In this document: piece by piece, positions 1-10,757 of the stretch | Layout: each line of letters begins with the position of its first letter | Position numbering within the stretch: the stretch's first letter is position 1 | Assembly (NCBI GenBank): GCA_007258455.2 | Contig: VDFB02270651.1 | Coordinates: 486,573,151-486,637,150, forward strand | Direction of reading: 5' to 3' | Length of the DNA: 64,000 nt | Source of the DNA: Sequoia sempervirens | Lineage: Eukaryota > Streptophyta > Pinopsida > Cupressales > Cupressaceae | Made by a program: the position numbers and the translations under genes | The notes under the pieces: model-generated | What the model was told of the DNA's origin: nothing | The model's database searches: none | Seen by the model: only the letters and a program-made list of their open reading frames with translations

Positions 1-840
1 CTGCCAGGGCGACTCCACCCCAACCCAGGGCAGATACACCCCTCTATGCGATGGCGCACCCTATTTCCCCCCCTCTCACATCCCCTTTAACTCTTTTTTT
101 TTCCAACTACCTAAACTACCCATTTTTTTATTTCACCTCACCCACAAAACCTGCCTTTTACATTTTCATTAACTATTGTACAAACATGCTAAATGATTAA
201 AATACATGGCACAATTTTTCTTACTCACTTGGCGGGGCACCGCGCGGTGAGTCCACCGTCTTCGCAACTTGTCCGCTCAGTGAATGATCTTAGTATCATA
301 ATCCCGTAGCATCATTGCTTCGTCTCCTCTCCCTCTTCTCTCCTTTTTTTTTCTCAATTGCTACAGTCACAATGAGACAAGGTAATTCTTCAAATTACCT
401 TTTAACCCTTCTTTTCCCCCCTTTTTCAAATAAAAGGTATTTTTTACCTTTTATTTAATTTTTTTCTCCCAACTAATCCCCTTCTTTCCCGGAGCCACCA
501 TTTAGAAAACCGTACGTCCAATCAACTCCATTCAAAAATCAAAGTTGCTTAGTTTTTTGCCCTCTATCCAATGGTATCTTTCATTTCTTTCTATTGAGAA
601 TTCATCCAGATCCCCCTTGTTTCTTCCCCAACCGCCCTCTCGAGGGGGCATACCTTATCATTTTCTTCCATCCATTTGAAGTAGGCACTGGGGCATCCCT
701 CTCCTTTTTTCCCTCCTCTTGGATAGCTCATTCAACCTCTTTCACACTAGGGCATCAATCCCTACCACTTTCTTCATCACCGACATTTTATTTTTCTTCG
801 AAACATTGTTATTTTAACAATATTTCGAAAAGGGGCAAAA
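1..840 (+). mobile_element. 3' internal end of a Tat-like Ty3/gypsy element (truncated by window start)
   Basis: This is non-coding sequence leading to a polypurine tract (about 827-840, AAAAGGGGCAAAA) that abuts an LTR starting TGTAGACACC at 841. The 18-kb element further right has the same arrangement just before its 3' LTR. A 16-base string, CGAGGGGGCATACCTT, is identical here (641-656) and at 45769-45784, and both copies are followed by a GGGGCAT motif. I infer that this is the 3' tail of a related element whose body lies left of the window. The first 300 bases are GC-richer than their surroundings. No credible plus-strand gene is present; a short minus-strand exon-like stretch is discussed under findings. 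Confidence 0.6.
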
Positions 841-2150
841 TGTAGACACCCAAATTTAATAACTCCCATATGATCCAATTTACCTCTTTATTCATCAATT
901 CTATCAATATTAATTTATTTAATTAATATTACACTTCCCACATAAGACTCTTAAAGTATTTAATTTAATAATTAAACACTTTATCTGGTGCCTTTCTCCT
1001 CTCTAAATTAAATAAATACACCAATTTATTTAATTTAGTCATTCTAATCTTTTGAATTAAAATTCTTCTTTTCTCCCTCCTTTTCACATCCTCCATAATC
1101 CATCTCTAATTTGAATTAATTTAATTAATTCATATTTAGGGTGTGCATCCTCTTAATCAAAGATTAATGTCACATCCTCCTACATTTGCCACTTGTCTCT
1201 AATCTTCCATTAATTAACATAATCAAGTATTTGCACAACTTTAATCAAATTCATTAGCCACTTTTGGCACCACATTTTAGTCAATCTTTCCATTTGTCTT
1301 TCTAGGCATTGACCCTCTTTCCTATGTGAATTTTTAATTCACTTTTATTCATCCTAGGTCTCTCTCCTCCCCATGTGAATTTTTAATTCACATTTTATCT
1401 TTCCAAGGCTTCTAGAACCTTTGACTTGTCACCTCATGCACATGTGACCAACTCCCACCTTTTTTGAGACCCTCTTTTATCCATTAGATTCTCCTATGAA
1501 TGTGAATTTTTAATTCATATTTATTTCCCCAACCACTTTCTCTTTTCCCATGGAGATTTTTGAGAAATTCTAAAATTCTTCAAATGTCATTTTCACTCCC
1601 ACTTGGGAACAAGAAGTTCCTTTTTGAGGAAATCTTCTCACTCCCCAAGGTACTTGGAAGGTACTTGTCCTTCCTCCACATCATGTACCTCCCTTCCACA
1701 TCATCTCACCCTTAGCCCTCTCACATTCCACATGTCAAAATGTGAGGGCTTGTGAGTCCTCAACTCACCTTAGCCCTTCATCTTGACTTTGTTGGATAAA
1801 TCCCAACCATTGAATTCTCTAGATAATTTAAGTTTCTCTATAAATACCCCATCCTCTAAGGCATTTGAGAGACTTAGCCATTTTGCAACTAAATGCTGCC
1901 ATTTTGTGCACTCATCTAGCCATCAATATTCATCCATTTGCATCTACATTCAAGAATATAGTTAAGACTTGCATTTATCCATATCAAAATCCATCAAAGA
2001 GCATACAAACCACATCAAAATCAAGGGCCAACCAAGGAGTTTCAGCTACAAAGGGGAGGCATATCTATTTAGCATCATTTTACACTTTCCTCTTCGCTTT
2101 TACAAATTTCTTAGGCTAATCTGAGGTGTTTACTTATGTTTTTCCATTGC
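841..2150 (+). repeat. 3' LTR of the Tat-like element, 3' edge uncertain
   Basis: The block starts with TGTAGACACC directly after a polypurine tract, as the 3' LTR at 45877 does. It is AT-rich with many TTAATTAA-type words. A TATA box (CTATAAATACCCC, TATAAATA at 1839-1846) marks the probable promoter, and the following 300 bases would be R/U5. Gypsy LTRs end in CA, but no second copy lies in the window to fix the right edge, so 2150 is an estimate. The short open frames inside (1783-2119) are too short and compositionally biased to be genes. Confidence 0.55.
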
Positions 2151-2462
2151 ATTTTAATCACTTAGAATAGGTTAAACACTTTGATATCGCACTAAGAAGC
2201 TACATTCCATATTTAAAAATAATTAGAGCATAATTGAGTGAGTTATTAGAAAATTAGGGTTTCTACCCAATTTATTTGGAAAACAAATATCTCCCATATA
2301 TTAGTGAATTGGTTCTTCATTTTTGTGGGTTTTTTGATAAATATCAAAGGAGGCTATTGCCAAATTTTTAGAGAAATTTAAGAAGAAATAATAGATTTAT
2401 TGGGAAATTATGGTTTTAAAAAAATTTGCTCTTAAAGCTACAAATTAGCTAATTTTTGAGAG
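2151..2462. other. AT-rich spacer, nothing recognised
   Basis: Unannotated AT-rich sequence between the LTR and a short tandem duplication. It may still be the downstream part of the LTR at 841. No coding, RNA gene or repeat structure was seen. Confidence 0.4.
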
Positions 2463-2632
2463 ATTTTTCTATTGGAATGCGATCTAGGCCTTGGTAAGTT
2501 AAATAAAAAATTAGATTATTTTAGATTTATTTGTGTGATTTATTACTATTTTTCTATTGGAATGCGATTTAGGCCCTGGTAAGTTAAATAAAAAATTAGA
2601 GTATTTTAGATTTATTTGTGTGATTTATTACA
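2463..2632. repeat. Tandem duplication, 85-bp unit, two copies
   Basis: The words TTTTTCTATTGGAATGCGAT and AAGTTAAATAAAAAATTAGA occur twice with an offset of 85 bases. The copies differ by only a few substitutions (for example GATCTAGGCCTTGG versus GATTTAGGCCCTGG), so the duplication is fairly young compared with its surroundings. Confidence 0.85.
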
Positions 2633-2649
2633 AAATTATCTTTCGAGAC

Positions 2650-3040
2650 CTTCTTTACAACAAAAAGTAGCCATAAAAAAGAAGAGAAAGAAAAAGGAAC
2701 AAGAAGTAGAACAAGAGAAAGACCAAGAGAAGGAGAAGGAGAAAGAGAAAGAATAAGAGTAAGATAAAGAGAAAGGTAAAGAGAGAGAACAAGATGAAAA
2801 GCAAGAGAAAGATCAAGACATAAGTAGAACAAGAAGAAGAATAGCAAGAAGTAGTAGTAGTAGAAGAAGCAAAAGTAAAAAAGAGAAAGAGAAAGAACAA
2901 GAACAAGAACAAGAACAAGAGAAATACAAGAGTAGGAACAAGAAGAAATAGTAGAAAAAGAAGCGATAGTAAAAAAGGAGATGAAGAAGAAGAAAAAGAA
3001 AAAAGTTAGTGTTGAGGGAAATGATTTTATAAAGAGGAGG
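2650..3040 (+). repeat. Purine-rich (A/G) low-complexity tract
   Basis: For nearly 400 bases the plus strand is almost only A and G (AAGAGAAAGA, AAGGAGAAGG and similar words) with rare C and T. It reads as Lys/Arg/Glu runs on plus and Leu/Phe/Ser runs on minus, so the open frames here are composition artefacts. It runs up to AAAGAGGAGGGTAA just before the LTR-like block at 3045 and may include that element's polypurine tract. Confidence 0.8.
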
Positions 3041-3044
3041 GTAA

Positions 3045-3405
3045 TGTTATGCCCTTACCCTTGTAGTGTGTATTGAGTTATGAGTAGTCGACTTGTGGCT
3101 ACCTTAACTCTTAATTAAGTCATTTTATCATTATTATATTTTTATTTAGTTAGTTAGATTGCCTTAGGGCTTATATAGGGTTATCTAAGTCAGTTTGGGT
3201 GATATCCTAGGCATAAATAGTTATATATAGGAGGTTGTGAGTCTTATTTGATCATCAATTTGAGTATTGTGTTCTTATTGAAGATTGTTGGAGGTATCCC
3301 AATCAAAGTGGATTAGGAGGTTTCCCCCTCGAAGTGGCATAATATTATCAATTATTTGCAGCATATTTCATATTATATTCTTTTTGTGCAAGTTGTTTCA
3401 TTACA
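3045..3405 (+). repeat. Putative LTR, 361 bp
   Basis: The block begins TGTTATGCCC and ends CATTACA, with a TATATATAGG box near 3220 and a transcript-like remainder. Immediately after it comes GTATCAAAGTTTGAACC, which resembles a decayed tRNA primer site of the TGGTATCAGAGC kind. A retroelement-like reading frame starts 42 bases later, as expected for a 5' LTR. No second copy is visible in the window, so the borders rest on these signals alone. Confidence 0.5.
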
Positions 3406-3447
3406 GTATCAAAGTTTGAACCTCATTTCAAGCATAAGATTGACATA

Positions 3448-4274
3448 ATGGCTAAATATTTTCGTAAAATGTTGACTTCCTTGAAATCCTTGGTTGATGT
3501 TTCATGTTGTGTATTTGGAAATGACCCTAATTTAGATGATGAAACTCATATTCCCCCATCTCCCAATGTATATCTTCTTAACAAAGATATCTTTATGCAA
3601 GAATAGGAAATCATGAATGAGTTCATAAACAATACCTTTCCTAACCTTAACAACAATATGGTCCTTTATCCCTCAATAGAATGGCCTAACCAACCATACC
3701 AACAATCAATACCACTAATCATACCATCACTTGAAATGTTCTACACATCACATAGGGAAAGTGATTTACAATGCATACCTAAACCTATGCACATGGAAGA
3801 ACATATAATTGATAACAAACAAGATAAGACCATACCACCCACTCATCCTCCATCCTATGAAAACAAAGTCACTGACACACTTGTTAAAGTGGAACAGTGC
3901 TATGGCCAAGGCTTTAGGATTTTTACAAAACAAGGATGTGATATAAATAATGAACATGAATCCATTCCATTTTAGAATAGACACCATCTGAAGATAAAAA
4001 ATGAATAGGTTACCAAGGTCCTACACCTTTACATCAAACATTTTCTCCATCATCTAAACCATGCAATACTCATGGTCTTGTTAGAAAGGGTTTGGTACTA
4101 GCTCCACATCCTTTATCTAAGACTGAGAATACTTTAGCTACACTTTTACAATTGGGATTCATTAAATTACCACCCATTCATGAAAGGAGAGATAATAAAT
4201 GGAAGAATAAAAACACATCCTATTTGTGTATCATAGAACATTTTGACACACCATTGATGAATTCCATGTTTTGA
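3448..4274 (+). pseudogene. Broken retroelement-type ORF, function not recognised
   Basis: An ATG at 3448 opens a frame of about 175 codons interrupted by one TAG (3604-3606) and closed at 3975. A second segment (4011-4274) continues in another frame, so at least one frameshift is present. The protein is rich in Asn, Pro, Ile and His, with no zinc knuckle or protease motif that I can see. The stretch YGQGFRIFTKQG near the end of the first segment weakly resembles the start of the G-patch in the 18-kb element (YGKGFKIMQSKG). Position after an LTR and primer-like site suggests a retrotransposon gene remnant. I cannot assign it further. Confidence 0.45.
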
Positions 4275-4984
4275 AGAAGAAATTGGAATGGTTAGATCCT
4301 TACAATGATAATTTTGATAGAATAATAGATTAAGATGCATTTAATTTTCTCCTCTCAATGTGGTAATTTAGTATCACAAAATACTCATTACCATACATGG
4401 AGGTATAAACTAGGCTTAATTCAATCATATTTCACCTTTCAAGGAGAAAAATATGTTCATCCATTGTGGCTCATATTTGTTCCTACACTTGGGGGGAAAG
4501 GGGTTAGGTAGCCTTATGTTAGGTGCATTCATTGTTGCAAGGGATCCCTTGGTATCTCCTTAAAATATTAGTGTAGCAAGTACAATAACATTTTAAGGGG
4601 GGAATATAGTCCCATGTACATTGTTTTCTTAGGAAATGGTCCCTTTCTAGTGATGATAGCATGCATCTCCTAGAAAGTGTGACCTTCTCAATTAAAGTGT
4701 GGCCTTCTCAATCTATGTTAGTTTCTCATTTGTGATGATATTGCACTTGATATCCTCTAGAAGTGTGACTTTTCATGGCATATCATGTCCCCTTTACTGG
4801 TAATATTATGGTTATTATTCCCTAAAGTGTTATCCTTTGTTACATGGTTTGTCCTCTCTGAGTGGTGGTTTCATGTGTGATACTCCCTAAGGTGTGACCT
4901 TTCATGCATGAATTAGTGCCCCTTTGGCACCTTTGATAGTGGTGTTTTTTATAACACCCCCTAGGGTGTGGCTTTGTCTTTCTT
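4275..4984. other. Retroelement 3' non-coding remnant
   Basis: Contains TTTTAAGGGGGGAATATAG at about 4592-4610, which looks like a polypurine tract, followed by loosely repeated phrases such as GTGTGACCTTCTCAAT and CCCTAAGGTGTGACC. No reading frame is supported. The LTR expected after the polypurine tract does not match the 3045 block, so the relationship stays open. Confidence 0.35.
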
Positions 4985-5235
4985 GTCTCCTTTGAGATTT
5001 ATGCACTTTCTTAGGTGAGTCTCATTCGTCATCTTAGATGTTAGCATTTTATGCACCTTCTTAGGTGAGTCTTGTTCACCCCCTTGGACATTTATGAACC
5101 TTATTAGGTGAGTCTTGTTTGTCCTCTTGGACATTAAATTTTGTATGCATCTTCTTATGTGAGTCTTTTTCACCCCCTTGGATGTTTATGCATCTTCTTA
5201 GGTGAGTCTTGTTTGTCCCCTTATATGTTAAAATT
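4985..5235. repeat. Imperfect tandem repeat, about 44-52 bp unit, five copies
   Basis: The core TTATGCAnCTTCTTAGGTGAGTCTTGTT recurs five times. Copies 2 and 4 continue with CACCCCCTTGGA, and copies 1, 3 and 5 with a GTC-containing ending followed by ATTA or TTA, giving an alternating two-type order. Copies differ by about 10-20 percent by eye. The minus-strand open frame here simply reads through the repeat. Confidence 0.75.
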
Positions 5236-5951
5236 TGGAAAGATAGTCCATGGATTTGGCATAATGTGGTTTACTAATTCATGAACTTGAGCACCCCTTC
5301 TAACATGGCCACCTAGCATAAAACAAATTTCTAGGCAATGGAGCCATGTGTTTCATGACTGTGTTTACATAACACAACTTTCCTACCTCATGGAAACCAT
5401 CATATTGCATGGACACCTACCATAACATAGCTTGCTAGCTAGTAGATCCATGTAGCTCATGAGTCATTTGGCATAACACAACTTGTTGAGTCCTTGAATG
5501 AGATCATTCTCTTGTCTAACATTCATTTGAGATATGATATTTGGTACTTGAGACAAATTTAAAGATTGAGGTCTCTTTACCTTATCGACTTGAATCCCTT
5601 TAGTACTAACCTTGAATTTTGTTTGTCTTTTGTGTGTATTTTTTGTGTTTGCATTGTGTTTATTTCATTTTGTTATCTTTATATGTTATGTTATGTGTCT
5701 TCATTGTGTATTATGTGTACTTTTCATCATGTATGTTTTTTATTGTTTTGTTGTGTTGCATAAATGTGAGTTCCTTTTTATTTATGTTGTTTTACTATAG
5801 GATCTTGAATCTTTGGGGCTTGTGCACTCCCCCTAGATTCATTATCATCATATCTCTTCAAAATTTGGACAATCAAACCCTGTTTGACATATTTTCTACT
5901 TTAGTGTGATTCTGAGCATAAGTTCATACTCTCACTAAATTGGAGGCTAAA
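5236..5951. other. Retroelement-like non-coding sequence ending in a short polypurine tract
   Basis: The stretch has low-complexity T-rich segments (5600-5800) that give Cys/Phe/Val-rich open frames of no significance. Its right end, AAATTGGAGGCTAAA, directly precedes an LTR-like TGTAGTGTC at 5952 and is a plausible polypurine tract. Confidence 0.4.
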
Positions 5952-6687
5952 TGTAGTGTCATGAATTGTCACCCTTGACAATTTCACAATATGTTTTGCT
6001 CCCTCCTAAGTGCATGGACCTAATTGTACGTCTAATGTCCTAAATTATGCATTATGTGGCCCAGTTGTAAATTTATCAATAAAAACCATAGACAAAACCA
6101 ATCCAATCATTTATTATTTTGATCTTGACACCTTACATCCCACAAAATAGGGCTAGGACTAAGTCGCCCTAGGCGACTTGGTCCCCCTATTTTTCCTCCA
6201 AATTTTAATATGTCAGAGTTGGCATTTTATTATTTGAATTTCAAATGTCAAATGTTGGCCATTAGGATTTAATTTGTAGGAAATTAGAATTATTGTGTAT
6301 AAATACATAGTCATTTCATCATTTGAAAACTAAGTGGAAAATTATTGAAATATTGATTATCAAGCATTATTATGGGAAATTATTATCAATTCAAGGGAAT
6401 TCAAGACTATATTTATGGAAAAATTTCAATATCAAAGCATGATTCCAATTTTTATGTGAGTTTGTTCATGTTTTTTCTATCATTTTGTGTGTAAGGACAA
6501 ACCCTTGTAGGTCTTTCAAGCACATCAAGCCAAGAAACAATCAAACCCTGAGGAGATTTGTATGGCTTTAGTCCTTCAAGGAACCAAATTTGGATGGTGA
6601 GTTGCAATCCATTATTCATTCATCATTCACTTGTCATTTATCCTCCATCCCTCAAAAGGATAAGCCCTCTTTCATCAAATTTTCCAT
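5952..6687 (+). repeat. Putative LTR (TGTAGTGTCATG...), right edge uncertain
   Basis: Starts TGTAGTGTC after a purine-rich tract and contains a TATA box (TATAAATA, 6298-6305) followed by about 350 bases without a reading frame. This fits a 3' LTR of an older element. It contains the palindrome AAGTCGCC-CTA-GGCGACTT at 6161-6179. The right end is set where the next LTR-like start (6688) begins and is uncertain. Confidence 0.4.
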
Positions 6688-7060
6688 TGTGGAGGTGGAA
6701 ACACCAACATGGGGTTTGACCAAGGCAAGCCCCTAAATGGCACAAACCTTCCTCTCTCTTTGAATGTGCATGTTATAGATATGAAGAAGATTGGAGGAAC
6801 CATGAAGACCAATTTCTTATTGTTGCATGCAAAAGCCTACAACTTGACAACATACAAAAACTCAGTTATCTCGGCATCGGACAAAGATCTGGCAATGAGA
6901 CTGGGAAGGAAGAAGGCTTTGATCAAGCTCTAGAGGATTGTAGAATATGATTTCAAATTTATCAACTAGGACATAGTCGCCCTAGGTGACTTGGTCCTCC
7001 AAGATCAACTACAGATTCATACCATAGGTGCACATAACTTTGCTAAGTTTGTTTCCAACC
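6688..7060 (+). repeat. Left end of an LTR related to the one at 20966
   Basis: The opening TGTGGAGGTGGAAACACC, then GGGGTTTGAC and AAGG, matches TGTGGAGGTGGGAACACC...GGGGTTTGAA...AAGG at 20966. The second copy runs to a primer site at 21556, so this is probably the 5' end of a related, decayed LTR. A 74-codon open frame (6709-6933) lies within it but resembles no family I know. The CGCCCTAGGTGAC word at 6978-6990 repeats the palindrome at 6161. Confidence 0.4.
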
Positions 7061-7329
7061 TCTAAATTTGTTTGTAACAATCCACATTTACTATTTTTGC
7101 ATCATAATATCATGGTTGCATCATTGGCTAGTCAAATCATTGTGTTCCACTCCAAAACCCATTCTAATTTTGGTTAAGCATAGGTTAAATCATCTTTTAG
7201 GTTGTAAGTCATTCTTACACTCTTTTCCAAATCCATCAAACTCCCACTACCTCAAAAAACACAAATGATATTGGGAAAGGTGCACATTCAAACCCTAAGG
7301 TAAAATCTTAGTGTCCACTTTCCCAACAT

Positions 7330-7334
7330 TTCAC

Positions 7335-7401
<67 letters not shown>

Positions 7402-7500
7402 TACACACACACATACACACACACATACACACACAAACACATACACACATATACACACATATATATACATACTTATATATCCATACATACATAGATACAT
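7330..7500. repeat. Compound microsatellite (CACATA)n / (CA)n / (TA)n
   Basis: About ten CACATA hexamers are followed by ACACACACAT-type decamers and a short TATA-rich end. Long open frames on both strands (His/Ile/Thr and Cys/Val repeats) are artefacts of the repeat. Confidence 0.95.
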
Positions 7501-8088
7501 GTGTGTGTGCATGCTTGTGGTATGAAATGTACATTGTATAAGAAAGATATAATATAAATGTATGGGTGGGGTAATCTTATCATGTATATGAATGTATAAA
7601 TTCTTTCTTAATCTTTTTGCTACTTATATGTTTTTTTCATAACTATTCTAATTTTATTTTTATTGCATAACCATGGGGTTAAATTTTTGGCATAATTAAT
7701 CCACACCTTTGGCCTATATTTTATTTTCAACAATTGGCTTCATTGCTCTAAGACCACAATTTATAGGTGCATAAGAAGAAAACTATAGAAATAAGAAAAC
7801 CCATAGTAAATAAAATTGATAGGAAAAAAAAGTATTAATGGTAGTTATTGCAATAATTCACATGTGGTTGCACAGGCTAGGTGCTAACCCTTGATAAGGA
7901 GTTAGGAACCTAGGGGATGACAATGAATTGAGGGGTATCAAAAAGGATGTTGCTACTAAGACAAATACAACTTAATAATTAGGATGGAAAAAAAGAGATT
8001 AAGGATGGATAAAATTAATCAAATAAATTATGGTAAAGGGAGATAACAATAAATTGAGAGAGCATGTTGTTGAATTTGAGATAGAATT
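7501..8088. other. AT-rich spacer, nothing recognised
   Basis: No reading frame, RNA gene or clear repeat was seen. Confidence 0.5.
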
Positions 8089-8960
8089 TGTAGACACTAA
8101 AAATTGTTTTAATTAAATAATCTTATTATTTAATTAAATTAACCTCTTTCCTCTAATATTTGTTCTTATCTATATAATTACATATTTTAATTATTTAATT
8201 ATTCCAACTTTTCCTCTAAGGTTTAATTAATTGACCACTTTTGATTAAATAATTATCTCTAATTATTTAATATCTAATCTTGTTCATAATTAAATAAATA
8301 TTTTTATTTATTTAATTATTCATGTGGGTGCAAATAAATAAATAAGTTTTATTTATTTATTAAATTTACCTTTTTTTTTAATATTTCCATCATTTTCTCT
8401 ATTTTCATCTTTCTTCAGTTTTGGAATCTAAATCTTTTCTAATTCTTCAACTTTCCTCAATCTTAGAAAAATCTTCAATTAACAAGTAATGAAATTAGAA
8501 ATTTCATGTGTATCATTATCCACCATTTTAATTAGATAACTCATTATTATCTCTTCTTCAATTAAAATGGTAACTTTTCCTTTCTTTCTCATGATCTCAT
8601 CCATTGATTATTCCTTTCAATCTTGATCATCACTTTTCTATTGAATCCTCTATAAATACAAACCTTCATCACCCTTTTTGGGCTAACCACATTCTTTGAG
8701 ATTTTTCTATCTTACATCTAGATTGAGCTTATTGCAGGTTATGCACACTTAATATCTAAGAGCAAACAAGCAAATTCAAGAAGATAGATGGAGGGGAATC
8801 AAATTTTGACATAGGAGTTGAGGTATATCTGATTTATCATTTGATTTCTATTATCATCTTATGATTCGTTGTTAGATTAGGGTCTCTATGGCTTGAATTC
8901 AGATAGTTTTGTGGTTGCTATTGATGATACATACCTTTGTTCCTGATTTCCCCATCGACA
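8089..8960 (+). repeat. 5' LTR of a decayed Tat-like gypsy element, 872 bp
   Basis: Begins TGTAGACACTAAAAATTG, the same start as the LTRs at 841 and 28999, and ends ATCGACA. After three bases comes AGGTGAATCTAACATGAAC, a decayed form of the primer site TGGTGAACCCGACGTGAAG found at the same three-base offset after the LTR ending at 30255. A TATA box (TATAAATA, 8651-8658) lies about 300 bases before the end. Left and right edges therefore rest on three agreeing signals, but the matching 3' LTR was not found. Confidence 0.65.
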
Positions 8961-10330
8961 AAAAGGTGAATCTAACATGAACTACTAACCTTGTTGTTTG
9001 TGAGTTTCTGGTGTTTTATTATCTTGAAGGTTGTAGGTGCTTTTAATAAATTTTGAAAATCACACTTTTAGGAGCTTTTTGAGGACAAACAAACATCATG
9101 ATTGCATTTGGAAAGGTTGAGGGATAAATTTCCATATATTCTACCCCCTATTTTAGTGTCAAATAACATTTAAAATTAGAAAACCACATTTTTCAAGCAC
9201 CTTCTTTATTAATCCATACATTTGTATGGATTTGTACTATTGGATTGTTAATTTATTTTTGCATGTCTTATATTTCTGTTTATAATTAATTTTCTTTCAT
9301 TTTTTATTATAAATTAATTAATAGAGAATTAATCACTTGGTCAAATTGCTTGTTCTTCCTTTTCATAATTTTTGAAAATGCTAACCAATAGTAAAACATG
9401 CATAACTTTCAAACCGTTGATTAGATTCTCAAGTTTTTTTAGGTACTGGAAAGATGGTTCTAATGTGTATGATTTGAATTGGTTCATTTCTTCAAATAAT
9501 AAATCAAAAATCAGGTATAATTAGTCCAAGTGAAGGTTTCAATTTCAAACTTCAAATAAGCACATACATGAGCTTTCTTTTTGATGATTTTTTTTAAAAT
9601 TTCATAAAAAAGTCATAATAATTCTAATGGTTTTCTTGGATTTCACTAATCATTTGTGTAGCTTGTGGTGAACATTGGGAGAATACTTTGAATGAAGAAT
9701 ACTAATCTAATTTCCCACAGGTTTGATTTTCATGTGTGTTTGTGATTTTCAATTTAGGAACATTTGGAATTGGAACAAAAAAAGAATAATTGTCTACTTT
9801 GTCTTGTGCACTTGTACACATGTGAGTCAATCTTGTCACCAAAGGTGTGTCATCTACATATCCTCTCCCCTTGCACTATGTGTGAATCATGGGTGTTGAT
9901 AAATAGAAACACTTAATCTTTCCCTTTTTATTTTTAGTAGGAGGCTTGCTTGGGATTACATCACCCCAAGGTTCAACCTCAAGCATTTTTTTTCTGGTGG
10001 GATATATAAAGGGGTGAGAGTGAAAGTTGTAGCTCTATCCACACATGTGCTTTCCAAGCATTCTGTCGTGGTCTCAGGTGATTTCAAACACAAGGAGATG
10101 ATATTTCTATATCACGCTTGTGTAGGGGGCGGTATTCATAGAATTCTACCCACTATGAACCTTTGTTTTTAGAAGCCTAGGAACCTTTTGGTCATTGCTT
10201 GGTATAGTGTAGCATAAAGTATCATGCATGAAGATACTCACCATTGACTCCCTTGAGCAGAGATAAAAATATTTGGGTTAATCTTTTATGCACTAGTAAC
10301 TTAAAACCATCCATTAATGGCTTCCATGGT
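8961..10330 (+). mobile_element. Leader region of the decayed Tat-like element
   Basis: From about 9850 to 10290 this region aligns by eye with the untranslated leader of the 18-kb element (30870-31255). TATCCTCTCCCCTTG is shared exactly. GCTTGGTAT...AGTATCATGC...GAAGAT...ACTCAC...TGA..CCCTTGAG.AGAGATA follows in the same order at similar spacing. The leader has lost the CGCATCTG motif arrays of the younger element, or never had them. No gag frame follows. Confidence 0.6.
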
Positions 10331-10757
10331 AACTTAGTTGCATCAATTTAGCATATTTGCAATTAGGACTTCCATCTTTAAATCTTGCATACATTTAGAA
10401 TAGATTTACATACACTCACATCGATCATCTTAGCTTTTATCATGTTATCATTCATCTTTTTCATTAGTTTCAATCGTTTTAATTAATAAAATCAATTGGA
10501 AAGGCTCATATTATCCAATGGATTGGGAAAGGGTCCCCATTCTACATCAATGTGACACCACTCCTCCAATAGGATAAGATTCAATGGCTTAGAATAGATG
10601 TTTTTCAAGATTTCATGTTTTAAAAAGTTAGTTTTAATGGTTGGTTCATTTTATTGATTATTGAATATCTTATTAGGATTGATTCTTAGTGGTTTAAATA
10701 TACTTTGAATCCTCATGGATCAAGTGTAGTTAACCTATACTATGACATTGGTCATAG
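10331..10757. other. Spacer, nothing recognised
   Basis: AT-rich non-coding sequence without a supported feature. Confidence 0.45.

Noticed and set aside
2596..2918. Leu/Phe-rich minus-strand proteins resembling membrane proteins
   Set aside because: They are reverse readings of a purine-only tract.
5566..5909. Cys/Phe/Val-rich frames that could look like membrane proteins
   Set aside because: T-rich low-complexity sequence open in all three frames, with no start context or motif.
7288..7541. Open frames over the CA/CACATA microsatellite
   Set aside because: They encode only His/Ile/Thr or Cys/Val repeats produced by the simple sequence.
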